Notes under the pieces: model-generated
Database searches by the model: none
Told to the model about the DNA's origin: nothing
The model's input: the letters and a program-made list of their open reading frames with translations, nothing else
DNA from: Bacteroidota bacterium
Lineage (GTDB): Bacteria > Bacteroidota > Bacteroidia > Chitinophagales > Chitinophagaceae
Assembly (NCBI GenBank): GCA_023391895.1
Contig: JAEWAC010000243.1
Location: 1 to 7,392 of the forward strand
Direction of reading: 5' to 3'
Length of the DNA: 7,392 nucleotides
Shown here: positions 5,684-7,392 of the stretch, in pieces
Layout: each line of letters begins with the position of its first letter
How positions within the stretch are numbered: the first letter of the stretch is position 1
Made by a program: the position numbers and the translations under genes

Positions 5684-5724
5684 GAGCAAAAGTTATTAAT
5701 TCAATAAAAGGTTTGAAAAAGCTA

Positions 5725-7392
5725 TTACCAACCTTTTGTCTGTGAAAGCTTAAATCCTTTTTCCTCGTATTGTACCATCTGGGATTGGCCAACCGGAGCC
5801 AGGTAGTTACGATCCGTAAAAGGGCTTCTGTTTTGAGCGTTTTCAACTACCCAGAAACCCACCATATCACTGGCATTATTACCATTCCAGGTAACTATGG
5901 TGCCGTCTTGTTTACGAACCTTAACATTACCAACCGTACCAGTTGCCAGGTAGCTGGGAATTTCAACCGGAATATTCACCCAAGGACCCAACAGGTAGTC
6001 AGGCTTGGTGCTAAAGTCCATATAGTTGAGTTTTTTCCATCTCTTCAGGTCTAAAAGCCGGGTGTGTTCAAATACAAACTCCATTCTTCTTTCCCGACGG
6101 ATTTCCCAGATCAATTCAGGTATATCCGCATCGCGTGCAGGATCATTAGGCAAAGCTGTCAACAGTAAGGGAGCTGTTTTTTGTACGCCTTTTGCAGTAG
6201 CCGCTGCATCGAGCGGACGATTACGGATGGCATTGATGGATTTGTCGAGGTCAGCCTGGGTAACTGCCGAGCCGCCAAAGTATTGTGCCAAAACAGCCTT
6301 GGCTTCAATCCAGTTCAACACCACCTCTGCCAGGCGAATTACAGGTGCATCACTAGTATTGGTTTGGCTTGCCCATGCCGGAGGCGGAGTTCTTCCGATA
6401 TAGGTAATGGCTTCTCTGGATGCAAACTTATAGCCATATAAAAGTGTTGCTGATGTATTAAGAGGCCTGTCTATGAACGAAGCTTCAAAGCGGGGGTCTC
6501 TTGTTTTTGCCAAATCAGCAATTGAAAAACTATTGGCTTTGTCAACAGAGGAGTTTTGCCAAACCTTGCCATCATTTACAATAAAGGACTTAACCAGGTC
6601 TAAATTAGGGTCTACACCAACAACTTCGATACCATTAGAATAGGAACCAATACTGTGCGTCACTCCCAATGCCAGGTCATAGGCTCTGTACAGCAGAACT
6701 TCAGGATGACCGGCCAGGTTCTCAGAGGAGAACAGTGATTTGAAATCACGGGTAAAACTGTACTTGTTGCTGTTCATCACTACTTCAGCGGCCTCTACGG
6801 CAAACTCCAGGTATTTTTTGGCTCTTGCGGCATCCAGGTTATGGTAATGCTGATAAGTTCCTTCAAACAGCATAAACCGGGAAATAAAGGCAGCCGCTAT
6901 ATTTTTATTCAAAGTTTGAACGCCGTCATTTTCCCTGATGTTGGCCAACACGTATTTAAAATCATCATACACTTTATCCATCACAAAGCCTCTGTCATCT
7001 CTGTCCTTGTATAAAGTAGCTAAATCCGTATCTAAAACCACTTTATCAAAATAAGGAACATCTCCAAACACGTTGACAAGGCGGCTATATTCAAATCCTC
7101 TGAAAAACCTTCCCACAGCCATCCAGTGTTTGTAAGACTGTTCAGTTAAGTTGGGTTTTGCAACAACGTCCAGGCGGTCAATTAAAATATTTGCCTTTCG
7201 CACCCAGGCAAAATTCCAGGTCGGTCCTGAATAAGTCTGCAACCATGTAGCGCTAGTGGTAGTTTCTGGAGCAATTAGGAGGGTAGAACCTCTTGAAGTA
7301 GGTACGCTGTTTTCAAAATTCGATTGAACGTTTTTGCCTGTTAAATCATCAGAAAAGGTGTAGCCTCTGACTGGTGTATAGTCTGTCGTAAA
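5725..7392 (-). CDS. SusD/RagB-family outer-membrane nutrient-binding lipoprotein (N-terminus outside window)
   Basis: The reading frame is open to the right edge, giving 555 residues beginning FTTDYTPVRGYTFSDD; the in-frame TTG at 7242 is internal, not a start. Counting from the edge, the helical N-terminal part includes NFAWVRKANILIDRLD (60-75) and the long TPR-like helices that contact SusC. The C-terminal SusD family region shows APVIRLAEVVLNWIEA (349-364), RRERRMEFVFEHTRLLDL (432-449) followed by KRW, and the typical ending YLAPVGQSQM... to TKGW. These are hallmarks of SusD/RagB proteins, surface lipoproteins that cap a TonB-dependent SusC porin and capture glycans or peptides. The missing N-terminus should hold the signal peptide and lipobox Cys (probably some 60-100 residues), with a SusC-like gene further right; that is inferred. 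The substrate cannot be read. The gene is the last of its operon, followed by a strong terminator, with no enzyme gene downstream. Confidence 0.95.
   Translation of the reverse strand, partial: FTTDYTPVRGYTFSDDLTGKNVQSNFENSVPTSRGSTLLIAPETTTSATWLQTYSGPTWNFAWVRKANILIDRLDVVAKPNLTEQSYKHWMAVGRFFRGFEYSRLVNVFGDVPYFDKVVLDTDLATLYKDRDDRGFVMDKVYDDFKYVLANIRENDGVQTLNKNIAAAFISRFMLFEGTYQHYHNLDAARAKKYLEFAVEAAEVVMNSNKYSFTRDFKSLFSSENLAGHPEVLLYRAYDLALGVTHSIGSYSNGIEVVGVDPNLDLVKSFIVNDGKVWQNSSVDKANSFSIADLAKTRDPRFEASFIDRPLNTSATLLYGYKFASREAITYIGRTPPPAWASQTNTSDAPVIRLAEVVLNWIEAKAVLAQYFGGSAVTQADLDKSINAIRNRPLDAAATAKGVQKTAPLLLTALPNDPARDADIPELIWEIRRERRMEFVFEHTRLLDLKRWKKLNYMDFSTKPDYLLGPWVNIPVEIPSYLATGTVGNVKVRKQDGTIVTWNGNNASDMVGFWVVENAQNRSPFTDRNYLAPVGQSQMVQYEEKGFKLSQTKGW

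Noticed and set aside
5706..5737. 8-bp inverted repeat AAAAGGTT/AACCTTTT around the SusD stop codon
   Set aside because: It is short, A/T-rich, partly coding and right next to a much stronger terminator, so it is likely chance.
5664..5846. A 60-codon - strand frame overlapping the SusD 3' end and the terminator
   Set aside because: It runs through the terminator stem and the SusD coding region out of frame; there is no ribosome site and no similarity that I recognise.
7240..7242. TTG as the start of the SusD-like gene
   Set aside because: Fifty further in-frame codons without a stop reach the window edge, and a SusD protein must begin with a lipoprotein signal peptide, which is absent here.

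Overview
The window looks like chromosomal DNA from a Bacteroidota bacterium, most likely Chitinophagaceae or a close relative. The evidence is a SusD/RagB-family lipoprotein, a fused SpmA-SpmB membrane protein, a large outer-membrane barrel-like protein ending in Phe, a TAnnTTTG-type promoter core, and no Shine-Dalgarno sequence ahead of any start. The family assignment is an inference from protein style, not from a marker gene.

Layout. (1) 1-1728, + strand: the C-terminal 575 residues of a large outer-membrane beta-barrel-like protein with one EF-hand-like loop; its start lies left of the window. (2) 1729-2025: a 297-base convergent intergenic region packed with repeats. It has GTTCAC octamers, degenerate GCAGAT repeats, a 159-bp segment bounded by perfect 15-bp inverted repeats (1825-1983) with a G-rich hairpin/G-quadruplex motif inside, and ACTTAAA heptamers next to the ychF stop. 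(3) 2026-3123, - strand: ychF, a complete and textbook gene. (4) 3124-3362: a divergent intergenic region with the ychF promoter, two adjacent heptamer arrays in the ychF leader, and a perfect 11-bp inverted repeat spanning 78 bp ahead of the next gene. (5) 3363-4865, + strand: a fused SpmA/SpmB membrane protein with an extra ~90-residue soluble domain after its first membrane segment. (6) 4937-5518, - strand: a small secreted protein with a calcium-loop (FG-GAP/VCBS-like) motif. (7) 5647-5683: a strong intrinsic terminator on the - strand. (8) 5725-7392, - strand: a SusD/RagB nutrient-binding lipoprotein whose reading frame stays open to the right edge, so its N-terminus and the expected SusC partner lie outside.

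The genes do not form one pathway. The SusD-like gene is the last gene of its own, terminated operon. ychF and the Spm fusion are divergent. The two convergent pairs (barrel protein/ychF and Spm fusion/secreted protein) are separate transcription units. I see no defence, CRISPR, phage or toxin-antitoxin system. The most unusual material is the non-coding repeat structure around ychF and the extra domain in the Spm fusion.
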